Notes under the pieces: generated by a model
The model's input: the letters and a program-made list of their open reading frames with translations, nothing else
The model's database searches: none
What the model was told of the DNA's origin: nothing
In this document: one piece after another, positions 15,466 through 23,691 of the stretch
Layout: every line of letters begins with the position of its first letter
How positions within the stretch are numbered: the stretch's first letter is position 1
Translations under genes and position numbers: made by a program
Assembly: GCF_002864045.1 (NCBI RefSeq)
Contig: NZ_PJPV01000045.1
Coordinates: 1-64,000, forward strand
Direction: 5' to 3'
Length of the DNA: 64,000 bases
Source of the DNA: Endozoicomonas acroporae
Lineage (GTDB): Bacteria > Pseudomonadota > Gammaproteobacteria > Pseudomonadales > Endozoicomonadaceae

Positions 15466-17048
15466 AGCCAGCCCGGGAGAGGCTGCTCACCGAGTTTACG
15501 TTCTATGCAAGCAAGTGCCTGAAGATTCGCACCAAGAATGCCAAGGTAATTCCCTTTCGGCTAAACAAGGCTCAGCTCTACCTGGACAGTCGGATTGAGG
15601 ATCAGAGACAGCGTACCGGTAAGGTAAGAATCGTGGTACTCAAAGGCAGACAACAGGGCTGCTCTACCTATACTGAAGGCCGGTTTTACTGGCTGGTGAG
15701 CAATCGCAAGGGATTACGGGCTTATATCCTGACCCATGAAGCGGATGCCACCGCCAACCTGTTTGATATGGTGCAGCGGTATCACGAAAATCAGCCACCG
15801 TTTACCCAGAGGGAACTGAAAAACAAAAGCTCCAAGTTACTGGAATTTTTCCATGACTCCGGGTATCGGGTTGGTACCGCTGGCAATAAGGGAGCTGGAC
15901 GTTCATCCACAGCACAACTGTTCCACGGATCAGAAGTCGCCTTCTGGCCCAATGCGGATGAACATCTGGCCGGTGTATTACAGGCAGTACCCAATGAACA
16001 CAATACCGAAGTTATTCTGGAGAGCACTGCTAACGGCGTCGGTGGTGTGTTTTATGATTATGTTATGGACGCTGATGCTGGTCGCGGTGATTTTGAACTG
16101 GTGTTTATCCCCTGGTTCTGGCAGGACGAATACCGTGCCCAAGTCCCCGCCGAGTTCACGACAGATGCCGACGAACGATACCTGAAACAGACTTATGATC
16201 TGGATGATGGGCAGCTGCAGTGGCGTCGCCAGAAAATCTATGAGCTGAAGTCGGAAGACAAGTTCAAACAGGAATACCCCTGCAATATTCAGGAAGCTTT
16301 TCTGTTCTCTGGTCGGCCTGTCTTTGATCCCAAGCATACCGAAGCGGCTAAACAGGAATGCTATTCGCCCAAATGGCAGTGTGAACTGACACCTAATGGT
16401 TTAAACCGGAAGAAACCGGGATTACTGAACATCTGGTACCCAGTGGAGGGGAGTCAGCAGTATGTCATCGGTTGCGATGTTGCTGAAGGATTAGCTCCCA
16501 TCAATGACAAACACAAGCACGGTGATTATTCATCCATCGACGTATTGGATCGTTCTGGCTATCAGGTGGCACACTGGTCTGGCCATGTGGCACCGGATGA
16601 TCTGGGCAAGATGCTTAATCATTTGGGGCGTTATTACAACAATGCCTTGATCGGTGTGGAAAGAAATAACCACGGTCTGACTACGATCACCAAGCTGAAA
16701 GATCTGAAGTATCCCAACCTCTATATGGAAACCACCGTGGATCAGCGTACCCAGAAACGCACCAAGCGGATCGGCTGGCTGACCACGACCAAATCAAAAC
16801 CGTTAATGATTGATCACCTGGCGGCATTGCTCAGGGATGGTGATGCGGGGATCTGCAGTGTAGATACGGTAAAGGAGTGCCAGACCTACGTCATTGAAGA
16901 TAACGGTGCTACCAACGCCCAGGAAGGTTGTTTTGATGATCGGGTGGTCAGCTATGCCATCGCTCAACAAATGGTGCTGAAGTTGCCCCGCAGGAAAATC
17001 AATATCAATGAGCTGAAATATCGCTCTCCAGGGAAATCGGCTTACTGA
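15441..17048 (+). CDS. Terminase large subunit
   Basis: A 535-residue packaging motor. The ATPase half shows a Walker A-like loop LKGRQQGCST and a Walker B region AQLFHGSEVAFW, followed by the motif ILESTANG. The C-terminal RNase H-like nuclease has acidic residues in YVIGCDVAEG, IGVERNNHG and GCFDDRVVSYAIA. The start overlaps the small subunit gene. The type resembles the headful-packaging terminases of short-tailed phages, but the packaging strategy cannot be read directly. Confidence 0.93.
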   Translation: MAGRKGRVKPARERLLTEFTFYASKCLKIRTKNAKVIPFRLNKAQLYLDSRIEDQRQRTGKVRIVVLKGRQQGCSTYTEGRFYWLVSNRKGLRAYILTHEADATANLFDMVQRYHENQPPFTQRELKNKSSKLLEFFHDSGYRVGTAGNKGAGRSSTAQLFHGSEVAFWPNADEHLAGVLQAVPNEHNTEVILESTANGVGGVFYDYVMDADAGRGDFELVFIPWFWQDEYRAQVPAEFTTDADERYLKQTYDLDDGQLQWRRQKIYELKSEDKFKQEYPCNIQEAFLFSGRPVFDPKHTEAAKQECYSPKWQCELTPNGLNRKKPGLLNIWYPVEGSQQYVIGCDVAEGLAPINDKHKHGDYSSIDVLDRSGYQVAHWSGHVAPDDLGKMLNHLGRYYNNALIGVERNNHGLTTITKLKDLKYPNLYMETTVDQRTQKRTKRIGWLTTTKSKPLMIDHLAALLRDGDAGICSVDTVKECQTYVIEDNGATNAQEGCFDDRVVSYAIAQQMVLKLPRRKININELKYRSPGKSAY

Positions 17049-17158
17049 TGGAACGGACAATCATTCTTTTTACTCAGCAGGTGGTGGGTAGCTGGCCAGC
17101 CATTATGGCCGGTCATCGTTTTGAGTGGCAGCGACGCAGAGGCAAGAAGGTCAGGTAA
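17048..17158 (+). CDS. Small ORF (36 aa) between terL and portal
   Basis: The ATG at 17048 overlaps the terL stop (TGATG), and its stop overlaps the portal start (TAATG), so translation can pass through all three. The 36-residue product (MERTIILFTQQVVGSWPAIM, then a very basic end with RRRGKK) is not recognised. The tight double coupling argues for a real gene rather than spacer. Confidence 0.55.
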   Translation: MERTIILFTQQVVGSWPAIMAGHRFEWQRRRGKKVR

Positions 17159-19194
17159 TGGAACACGGACTGGTGATGGTCGCTACCCCGGATGAGGTGA
17201 CTCAGACGGAGCTGGACAACGAGCGTCGTGAACTAGCGGTTCGTGATGCTTTTGCATCGGATCTCTACAGTCGTTGGCAAGGCTATCGGGAAGCAAGGCG
17301 GGAAGTGGAAGATGAGTGGCTGGATGCGCTGCGGGCAGTAAAGGGTGAATACGGTCCCGAGCAAGAAAAGGTGATGGAACAGCAGCAGGCCTTGAGCCGG
17401 GTGTTTATCAAGATCACTGCTACCAAAGTCAATGCTGCCTACTCCCGACTTATTGATCTGCTGTTTCAGAATGTGGATTCCTTTTGGGATATTGTTCCCA
17501 GTCCACTGTCTGATATTCCTGCCTCCATTAAGCAGCAGATTCGGATGATGGCTATTCAGGAACTATTGCCATATCGACTTGATCCCCGAACCCGAAACCA
17601 ACTTATCCAGGAACGTAACGATGAGATGGAACGGGAGCTGCTGGCAGAAGCATTGGAGAAGGCCAATACCGCAGCCATGAAAATGAAGCGGTTGATCAAG
17701 GATTATCTGATCAATGCCAATGCACTCACCGAAATCAAAAAGATGGTTCGTGAACAGGTGACCCTTGGAACTGGCTGTATCAAGGTAGCAACCCTGAATA
17801 TCCGGAACCATGAGAAGTGGGAAAGTGAAGGTGATGAATGGAAACTCAATGAGCATCAGAGCATTGAGCCGGATATTGAATGGGCCAGTGTCTTTGATTT
17901 GTTCCCCGACCCCTACTCCCATGATCCCGGCAAGCCGAACGATCTGTTTCGCCGTCATGTGCTGACCAAACATGAGTTTCGGGAGTTGGCAGGTAGTCCC
18001 GGTTTTGAGACTGATACCATTCACGCCATTCTGATGGAGTCTCCCCAGGGTAATCATGTTCCTGAAGATTACGAACGGGAACTGCGTAATATCAACAATA
18101 ACGATGAGCAATATGTTACGCCTCAGCGCTTTGATGTGCTGGAGTACTGGGGGCCGGTGGATGGCCATCAGCTGATGGAGTATGGCGTTACCGATATTGA
18201 TGAACAGGCAGAGTACCAGGCCAATATCTGGATCTGCGATGGCCGGATGATTATGGCCAGACTGAACCCGCTGAAGCCGGAAGCGATCCCCTACAAGTTT
18301 GTTCCTTATGAAAGTGTGCTGCACCGATTCTGGGGCATCGGTATCCCCTACATGATGAACGACAGTCAGGATGTGATGAACTCCACCGGCAGAGCCCTGT
18401 TGGATAATGCAGCCCTGACCGCTGGCCCCATGTTCCAGATGGATGTAAGCAAATTTCCGGAAGGCATGAGCCTGGAGGATGCCAAGAAAATCTACCCCTA
18501 CCGACTCTGGTTCTATGACGGTGAAGCCGGTGAAGGACCAATGATTCAGGCAATCAATATTCAAAGTAACCAGAAGGATCTGTCCGGCATCTTTGAAATG
18601 TTTCGAAGATTTGCGGATGAAGAAACATCGCTCCCCAGTTATACCCATGGTGAACAGACTCAGAGCCTGAACAAAACCGCCAGCGGTATGAGCATGCTGA
18701 TGACTGCTGCCAATGTGGCCCTGAAAAGCGTGGTAAAAAATATAGACGACTACGCAACTGTTCCGCTGATTGACAGCTTGTTTAATTTCGCCATGCGCTG
18801 GAGTGACAGCGAAGATGCCAAGCGGGGCGATTTGGATGTGGTGGCCATGGGCAGTGCCGCGTTAGTGGCCAAAGAGCTGCAGTCAGAGCGGATGATGAGT
18901 GCCCTGAACGTCAGCATGAATCCGGTGCTGGGTCCCATGACCGATCACCGCTATCTGTATAACGAATACCTGAAATCTCTGGATATTGATCCGGACAAAG
19001 CCCTGAGACCCGAGGAAGAACTCTATGCCCAATCCCATGCACCTGAAGCCGCAGGAGGCGGAAGCCGTTCTGACGGTGAGCAATCGTCCGGAGTACGAAG
19101 TGGTGGAGGAGTATCTTCTGCGCCGACGCAAGTTGCTGCTGGAGAAACTGGCAACGTGCCAGGATTCAACCAACTTGCGCGTCCTGCAGGGTAG
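17158..19194 (+). CDS. Portal protein (podovirus type)
   Basis: A 678-residue protein from ATG 17158. Its length and motifs fit large short-tailed-phage portals: a helical N-terminus, a stem/wing region (GCIKVATLNIRNHEKW, VFDLFPDPYSHDPGKPND), the conserved block HRFWGIGIPYMMNDSQDVMN and the tunnel-helix area around NKTASGMSMLMTAANVALK. The last 50 residues are low complexity (Gly/Ser/Ala). There, a second gene (19025-19261) reads in another frame. The portal forms the dodecameric DNA gate of the capsid. Confidence 0.9.
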   Translation: MEHGLVMVATPDEVTQTELDNERRELAVRDAFASDLYSRWQGYREARREVEDEWLDALRAVKGEYGPEQEKVMEQQQALSRVFIKITATKVNAAYSRLIDLLFQNVDSFWDIVPSPLSDIPASIKQQIRMMAIQELLPYRLDPRTRNQLIQERNDEMERELLAEALEKANTAAMKMKRLIKDYLINANALTEIKKMVREQVTLGTGCIKVATLNIRNHEKWESEGDEWKLNEHQSIEPDIEWASVFDLFPDPYSHDPGKPNDLFRRHVLTKHEFRELAGSPGFETDTIHAILMESPQGNHVPEDYERELRNINNNDEQYVTPQRFDVLEYWGPVDGHQLMEYGVTDIDEQAEYQANIWICDGRMIMARLNPLKPEAIPYKFVPYESVLHRFWGIGIPYMMNDSQDVMNSTGRALLDNAALTAGPMFQMDVSKFPEGMSLEDAKKIYPYRLWFYDGEAGEGPMIQAINIQSNQKDLSGIFEMFRRFADEETSLPSYTHGEQTQSLNKTASGMSMLMTAANVALKSVVKNIDDYATVPLIDSLFNFAMRWSDSEDAKRGDLDVVAMGSAALVAKELQSERMMSALNVSMNPVLGPMTDHRYLYNEYLKSLDIDPDKALRPEEELYAQSHAPEAAGGGSRSDGEQSSGVRSGGGVSSAPTQVAAGETGNVPGFNQLARPAG

Positions 19195-19261
19195 AGTGCA
19201 GGAGTTGGATGACATTATCGCCTTGCAGCTCAGGGCAGCGACGTATTTGAAACAGCAGTAA
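19025..19261 (+). CDS. Overlapping small protein (78 aa), coiled-coil
   Basis: This starts inside the portal gene in a different frame (ATG 19025, with GAGGAAG about 6 bases upstream) and extends 67 bases past the portal stop. The product is well structured: YEVVEEYLLRRRKLLLEKLA followed by LRVLQGRVQELDDIIALQLR, two amphipathic helices. The portal frame over the same DNA is low complexity. I think both frames are used. A head or packaging accessory is possible, but the family is not recognised. Confidence 0.65.
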   Translation: MPNPMHLKPQEAEAVLTVSNRPEYEVVEEYLLRRRKLLLEKLATCQDSTNLRVLQGRVQELDDIIALQLRAATYLKQQ

Positions 19262-19269
19262 AAACTAAT

Positions 19270-19288
19270 CCGCTTCGGCGGTTTTTTT
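19270..19288 (+). terminator. Rho-independent terminator after the portal region
   Basis: CCGC-TTCG-GCGG stem with a UUCG-type tetraloop is followed by seven T. It sits between the portal/78-aa gene and the scaffold gene, so late transcription must read through or restart here. Confidence 0.7.
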
Positions 19289-19429
19289 ATGCCCAGGGAT
19301 GGGCGGTATGCTGGTAACGCATGGAGCGGTTACCGGTGAATGCCTGAAATATGTGGATAAGCCCAGGCCCCACAAGATCAGGTTAAACCAAATGTGGACA
19401 AGCCTCAGCGCCCCACAGGGAGAGTGAAG

Positions 19430-20422
19430 ATGGCAATCGATGCCGAACAGTTGGATCAGGAAACTGACGCCGAACTTGCAGCCCTTATGGGTCTAAATAC
19501 GGAAGCCCCTGCCGCTTTTGCACAACAAGAGAACGAGCAGGACAAGCAGACCGACCAGAACCCGCCCGCTGATAAGTTACCCCCGCCACCTGCACCGGAG
19601 CCGGAAGCGACTGACGAAGAGTCAGAGCCACCTGCCCCCACATCTCGTGAAGAGAGCGGTGAAGACTGGCAGGACAAGTACACCAAAGCGGAAGAGTCCC
19701 GCAAGAATGCCCATGCCCTGATGACCCGGGCGACGCAAAAAGCCGCTGATCTGGAGCGCAGCAATACGGAGCTTCAGCAACAGATGGCTTTGCTGCAAGC
19801 CAAAGTGGATCTGCTCAGTCAGCAGAGTCTGAGTCAGCCGAACCAACCCAATAGCGAACCAGAGTCGTCTGATCAGTTTCAGGAACTCCGTAAGGACTAC
19901 CAGGAACTGGATCCGGTGTTTAACAAGCTGGATGAGTCGGAACAGCTCAACCGGAAACTGGAGCAGCGGCTGGCGGTTATTGAGAAGGCACGGCAGGAGC
20001 AGGAGGCCGATCAGGCTCGACAGGCATTCTGGAGCAAGTTGCGCAGTCTTCATCCCGATGTGGAACAAATCTCTGCCAGTGAGGACTTTAAAGGCTGGTT
20101 TGCACGACAAACGGCTGATGTACAGGAACTGAGTCGTGTCAGCCCATTGGGAGCGGCGCAGGTAATGAGTCTCTATAAAGAGGCTGCCGGTCTGAATAAG
20201 CCAGCGCCAAAACCAGCACCCGATCCAGCGCAAAAAATACAGCAGGCAAAACAGATGAGCGAGCCGCCAGTGCGGTCCCGTTCGAAACCGACCACTCAGG
20301 GTCGCCAACCCGCTATGACACTGGAACAGATAGCGGCTATGCCGCAGAAAGAGTTTGATGCCAACGAGGAAAAACTCGATGAGGTTCTGGCCCAGTGGAT
20401 TAAGCAGGGAGGTCGGCTCTAA
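19430..20422 (+). CDS. Scaffolding protein
   Basis: A 330-residue acidic protein from ATG 19430 (AGGGAGAG just upstream), placed between portal and coat. The first 80 residues are a disordered Pro/Glu/Gln-rich region. Long helical segments with coiled-coil character follow (ADLERSNTELQQQMALLQAK, LDESEQLNRKLEQRL), and the tail is Pro-rich with a short basic end. This composition and position match internal scaffold proteins that guide procapsid assembly and then leave. Confidence 0.8.
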   Translation: MAIDAEQLDQETDAELAALMGLNTEAPAAFAQQENEQDKQTDQNPPADKLPPPPAPEPEATDEESEPPAPTSREESGEDWQDKYTKAEESRKNAHALMTRATQKAADLERSNTELQQQMALLQAKVDLLSQQSLSQPNQPNSEPESSDQFQELRKDYQELDPVFNKLDESEQLNRKLEQRLAVIEKARQEQEADQARQAFWSKLRSLHPDVEQISASEDFKGWFARQTADVQELSRVSPLGAAQVMSLYKEAAGLNKPAPKPAPDPAQKIQQAKQMSEPPVRSRSKPTTQGRQPAMTLEQIAAMPQKEFDANEEKLDEVLAQWIKQGGRL

Positions 20423-20456
20423 CCGTTTCTCGAAAGAGATTCAAAGGATCTGAATC

Positions 20457-21323
20457 ATGGCAACGACCACGTTTCCAACGGGGGCTATGGCAAATGCCCT
20501 GTCCGTTATTTATTCCAAAAAGCTCAACGCGAAGTTCTATAAACGAACCGTGTTGTCGGCTATCTGCAACACCAACTGGGAGGGTGAGATCCAGTCGGAA
20601 GGCTCCAAGGTAGTGATCCGTACCCGCCCCGATATTACGGTAGCGGATTATGACCGTGCCGTGGGGGTTGAGTATCAGGATCTGGAACCACCCAAGGTGG
20701 AAATGCCCATCGACAAGACCAAGTACTACGCCTTTATTGATGACTATATCCAGAGTGTCCAGTCCAATATCGAGCTGATCAACGAGTCTTCTGCTGATGC
20801 AGCAGAAAACGTGAAGATCGCGGTAGACGGCGATGTACTTGGGAATATCTATACCGATGTCCATCCAGATAACAAGATCGACGGCGGTGGTACCAGCGTG
20901 GTTGTGGATAAGTCCAATGTGCTGGATTACATCGTCGATATGGGCACCCTGCTGGACGAGAAGAACATTCCCGAGTCCGGCCGCTGGCTGGTACTGCCAC
21001 CCTGGGTGTGCGGGATGATCAAGAAGTCTGAGCTGAAGGATGCGTCACTGGCCGGGGATGGTACCTCCATCATGCGTAACGGAAGGCTGGGCATCATTGA
21101 CCGCTTCACGCTTTACTGCAGCAACAACCTGGCCACCGCTTCAGGCATTACCCAGTGCATGGCGGGTGTGAAGGACTTTGCCGGGTTTGCATCGCAGTTT
21201 ATCAAGCATGAGAGCCTGACCCTGGAGAAGCACTTCGGCATGGGGCACCGTGGCCTGCAGGTGTATGGCTACAAGGTACTGAAGCCCGATGCTGGTGTGC
21301 TGCTGGCAGCCAAACGCTCTTAA
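20457..21323 (+). CDS. Major capsid protein
   Basis: A 288-residue protein following the scaffold gene. The N-arm (TTTFPTGAMANALSVIYSKK), the central KTKYYAFIDDYIQSVQSNIE and the C-terminal KHESLTLEKHFGMGHRGLQV and VLKPDAGVLLAA segments resemble HK97-fold coats of short-tailed phages that carry a separate scaffold. It forms the icosahedral shell of prophage A. The codon use is strong and regular, as expected for an abundant virion protein. Confidence 0.88.
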   Translation: MATTTFPTGAMANALSVIYSKKLNAKFYKRTVLSAICNTNWEGEIQSEGSKVVIRTRPDITVADYDRAVGVEYQDLEPPKVEMPIDKTKYYAFIDDYIQSVQSNIELINESSADAAENVKIAVDGDVLGNIYTDVHPDNKIDGGGTSVVVDKSNVLDYIVDMGTLLDEKNIPESGRWLVLPPWVCGMIKKSELKDASLAGDGTSIMRNGRLGIIDRFTLYCSNNLATASGITQCMAGVKDFAGFASQFIKHESLTLEKHFGMGHRGLQVYGYKVLKPDAGVLLAAKRS

Positions 21324-21342
21324 ATTCATGCTTTTATTTTTG

Positions 21343-21407
21343 CCACGGAGACACGGAGGCACAGAGGAAAAGCCTTTCTTTTCTCCGTGTCTCTGTGCCT
21401 CCGTGGC
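21343..21407. repeat. Palindromic CCACGGAG/CACAGAG repeat element
   Basis: A 65-bp imperfect palindrome between coat and next gene. The left arm is GCCACGGAGACACGGAGGCA and so on; the right arm is its near-complement ending in TGCCTCCGTGGC. It would fold into a long hairpin in RNA. A related copy lies at 23538-23631, so it is a dispersed element rather than a gene-specific structure. Confidence 0.85.
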
Positions 21408-21432
21408 TAATAAACCAAAAGGATATTGAACT

Positions 21433-21750
21433 ATGGCTTTTGATCTGCAAACCTGCCGCAGCAAGGACGAACTGGAGTCCTTTACCCGGCAGATGTTTAA
21501 CGTGGAGCTGGACAAGCGCAAAAAGCTGGATGATTTAAAAGACGAAGTTCGCTTACTGATGAATGGTGGTGATCCGCTGGTAAAACCGGAAGAGCCAGAG
21601 GAAGCTACGTCTTCACCTATGGCGGGCAGGAAGCCTTTGCAATTTGTGCTGAACAAGAACACCAATAGCGTCTTTATCTACAACCCCAGGCTGAAGAAAC
21701 GGATGGGCGTGGATCTGGAGTTCTGTGACCAGCAAGGTAACCGGCTGTAG
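21433..21750 (+). CDS. Hypothetical virion-module protein
   Basis: A 105-residue protein between coat and adaptor genes, not recognised. The first 50 residues are charged and helical (DKRKKLDDLKDEVRLLMNGG), the middle is Pro/Glu-rich, and the end has a small beta-rich domain (LQFVLNKNTNSVFIYNPRL). Position suggests a head-completion or decoration role. AAAAGGAT precedes the ATG, just past the palindromic repeat. Confidence 0.65.
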   Translation: MAFDLQTCRSKDELESFTRQMFNVELDKRKKLDDLKDEVRLLMNGGDPLVKPEEPEEATSSPMAGRKPLQFVLNKNTNSVFIYNPRLKKRMGVDLEFCDQQGNRL

Positions 21751-21753
21751 GTT

Positions 21754-22407
21754 ATGAAGGTTACCGACATTATCCAGCGGGTTCGCAACTTGCTTCAGGA
21801 CAATACCACCGTTCCCAGGTGGAGCAATAACGACCTGCTGGATGCCTATAACGAAGCACTGCTGGCCGTGGTGCAGAACCGGCCTGACGTGAACTCGCAG
21901 TTACTGACTTTCACCTGTCAGGCACAGGCCGTGCAGTCGCTGCCGCCTGGCATCTACCGACTGCTGGATATTGTGGATAACCCGGACACTGGCAGAACGG
22001 TGATTGCGACCACCCGCAACAGTCTGGACAGCCTGCTACCCAACTGGACCACGGCCACCGGCATGGAAGTGGAGCAATTTGTCTACGACCAAAAAAGCCC
22101 CGCTGTCTTTTATATCTACCCGGTACCACCAGCGGATCATCAACTGAACCTGTTGGTTAGTCAGGCTCCTGCTCGAATAGTGATTACGGATTTTGACACC
22201 GATACCCAACTATTCAGCCTCGACGAGCTGTGGCTTAACCCGGTGATCAACTACATGTTGTTCAGGGCTTTCAGCATGGATATGGAAACGGAAGCCAATA
22301 TGCAGCAGGCCCAGAGTTACCTGGCCATGTTTGCTAATGACCTGGGGCTGAAGTGGAACGTGGATCAAATGTTTCGGCAGATGCTTCAGGGCAAGGTGAA
22401 GGGATAA
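21754..22407 (+). CDS. Head-tail adaptor protein (DUF6682-like)
   Basis: A 217-residue protein that opens with VTDIIQRVRNLLQDNTTVPRW and NDLLDAYNEALLAVVQNRPD, the pattern of the phage adaptor family seen in short-tailed phages. A beta-rich middle and a C-terminal helix bundle follow (PVINYMLFRAFSMDMETEAN, QAQSYLAMFANDLG). It would bind the portal ring and start the tail connector. It follows the previous stop by 3 bases and abuts the next gene. Confidence 0.75.
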   Translation: MKVTDIIQRVRNLLQDNTTVPRWSNNDLLDAYNEALLAVVQNRPDVNSQLLTFTCQAQAVQSLPPGIYRLLDIVDNPDTGRTVIATTRNSLDSLLPNWTTATGMEVEQFVYDQKSPAVFYIYPVPPADHQLNLLVSQAPARIVITDFDTDTQLFSLDELWLNPVINYMLFRAFSMDMETEANMQQAQSYLAMFANDLGLKWNVDQMFRQMLQGKVKG

Positions 22408-23013
22408 ATGGAACTGGACGCCTATCTTTCCCGAATCAGGCCTTATGCCAAGGGCTGCCCGGACCAGGTCATCAAAAACTATCTGATCATCACCCTGCGG
22501 GATATTTGTCATCGGGCGAACCTGTGGCGCCACAGTGACAAGCTGTTTATGGTCAAGGGCATCAAACAATATTCCCTGACTGCACCCACGGGAACCGAGA
22601 TTGCCACGGTGCAGAACATCCAGCGGGAGGACGGTACCCGACTGGAAAGCCGTGATCTGCTCCCCCCGCATATTTCCAACGGAACGCCTTACTACTACCG
22701 GCACTTTGAGACAACGACACTGACCGTTGCGCCAATCCCGGATAAGAATGAGATGCACGATATTGAACTGACCCTGATGCCTGCCTTTGATGCCGTGGAA
22801 GTACCTGACGATCTGGGCCAGTTGACATTGGAGTTTGCCTGCTGGGGCGTACTGGCTGATCTGCAAATGATGCCTGACGAGCCCTGGACCAATCCACAAC
22901 TGTCAGAAGTGAACCGGCAAAAGTACGAACGGGAGCTGAATAAAAAGCGCATTCGTGGACTGGTGGGTGCCAGTGGTGGTGAACAGTCGGTGACCCGCAG
23001 GAGATTTGTCTGA
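22408..23013 (+). CDS. Probable connector/tail-tube protein
   Basis: A 201-residue protein starting immediately after the adaptor gene. The early segment GCPDQVIKNYLIITLRDICH and the beta-rich middle (YYYRHFETTTLTVAPIPDKN) resemble the second connector or tubular protein of podoviruses. The C-terminus is basic with RRRFV. It is probably part of the short tail between adaptor ring and nozzle. The family assignment is tentative. Confidence 0.6.
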   Translation: MELDAYLSRIRPYAKGCPDQVIKNYLIITLRDICHRANLWRHSDKLFMVKGIKQYSLTAPTGTEIATVQNIQREDGTRLESRDLLPPHISNGTPYYYRHFETTTLTVAPIPDKNEMHDIELTLMPAFDAVEVPDDLGQLTLEFACWGVLADLQMMPDEPWTNPQLSEVNRQKYERELNKKRIRGLVGASGGEQSVTRRRFV

Positions 23014-23366
23014 TGCCATTGCCCACATCCACAGATCTTCCACCTATCCTTCGGGGCGACAGCTTCACTATTCCGGTCGCGTTTACTGATGCTAACGACC
23101 AGCCAGCTGACCTGTCGGGCTGGACATTAATTTTCACCCTGAAGTTTCACCGGATGCAGCCTGACAGTGAAGCGGTATTGCAAAAACGACAGATCATTGC
23201 CGGTTCTGAGGCAATAGTTATTGTCACGCCGACGGATACCAATGAGCTGACACCCTATCGCTACGAATACGATATCCAGCTTTCCACTCCAGACGGTACC
23301 GGTGTCAGAACCTTTATGATGGGTACCATAACCCTCACCTCTGGAGTCACCCACGCCATTTCTTAA
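23013..23366 (+). CDS. Small beta-sandwich virion protein (BppU-N-like)
   Basis: A 117-residue protein whose stop/start junction with the preceding gene overlaps by one base. The sequence LRGDSFTIPVAFTDANDQPA and DLSGWTLIFTLKF follows the pattern of phage baseplate or tail Ig-like domains of the BppU N-terminal kind. It ends with YEYDIQLSTPDG and GTITLTSGVTH. It probably links the tail to the fibre encoded downstream. Confidence 0.6.
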   Translation: MPLPTSTDLPPILRGDSFTIPVAFTDANDQPADLSGWTLIFTLKFHRMQPDSEAVLQKRQIIAGSEAIVIVTPTDTNELTPYRYEYDIQLSTPDGTGVRTFMMGTITLTSGVTHAIS

Positions 23367-23371
23367 AGATT

Positions 23372-23640
23372 CACCACAATACCCACAGGGCACAAGAGGC
23401 ACAAAGAACACAAAGAAAAGCTGTTTCTTGTCTTTTCCTTTGTGCCCTTTGCCGTGAAAAATATTTTGCTTAACCATTTTTCATCCCTGAGGGTGGCGCA
23501 AAATATTTTCACGCGCCATGGGCATTTGTGTCTTTGCCATGAAAGAAAATTGCCACGGAGGCACAGAGCACGGAGAACAGAAAAACGCTTTTCCTCCGTG
23601 TCTCCGTGACTCTGTGGCTAAAGCTTTCATGACAGAGGGT
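23372..23640. repeat. Composite of three palindromic elements in the virion operon
   Basis: This 325-base gap between genes (23367-23691) holds three nested hairpins and no gene. The first is an imperfect palindrome at about 23383-23457 (GGGCACAA/TTGTGCCC type). The second is GTGAAAAATATTTTGC (23454-23469) against GCAAAATATTTTCAC (23498-23512). The third is a CCACGGAGGCACAGAG-type palindrome bounded by CATGAAAG (23538-23545) and CTTTCATG (23624-23631). The third is related to the element at 21343-21407. Confidence 0.85.
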
Positions 23641-23691
23641 GACAAACCATCGTCATGAACATTTTTGGTTCAAACCAAACAGGACAAGGAT

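Noticed and set aside
17563-18648. Long minus-strand open frame (361 codons) opposite the portal gene
   Set aside because: It mirrors the portal coding frame, has no ribosome site or domain, and lies within a single rightward operon. It is a shadow frame.
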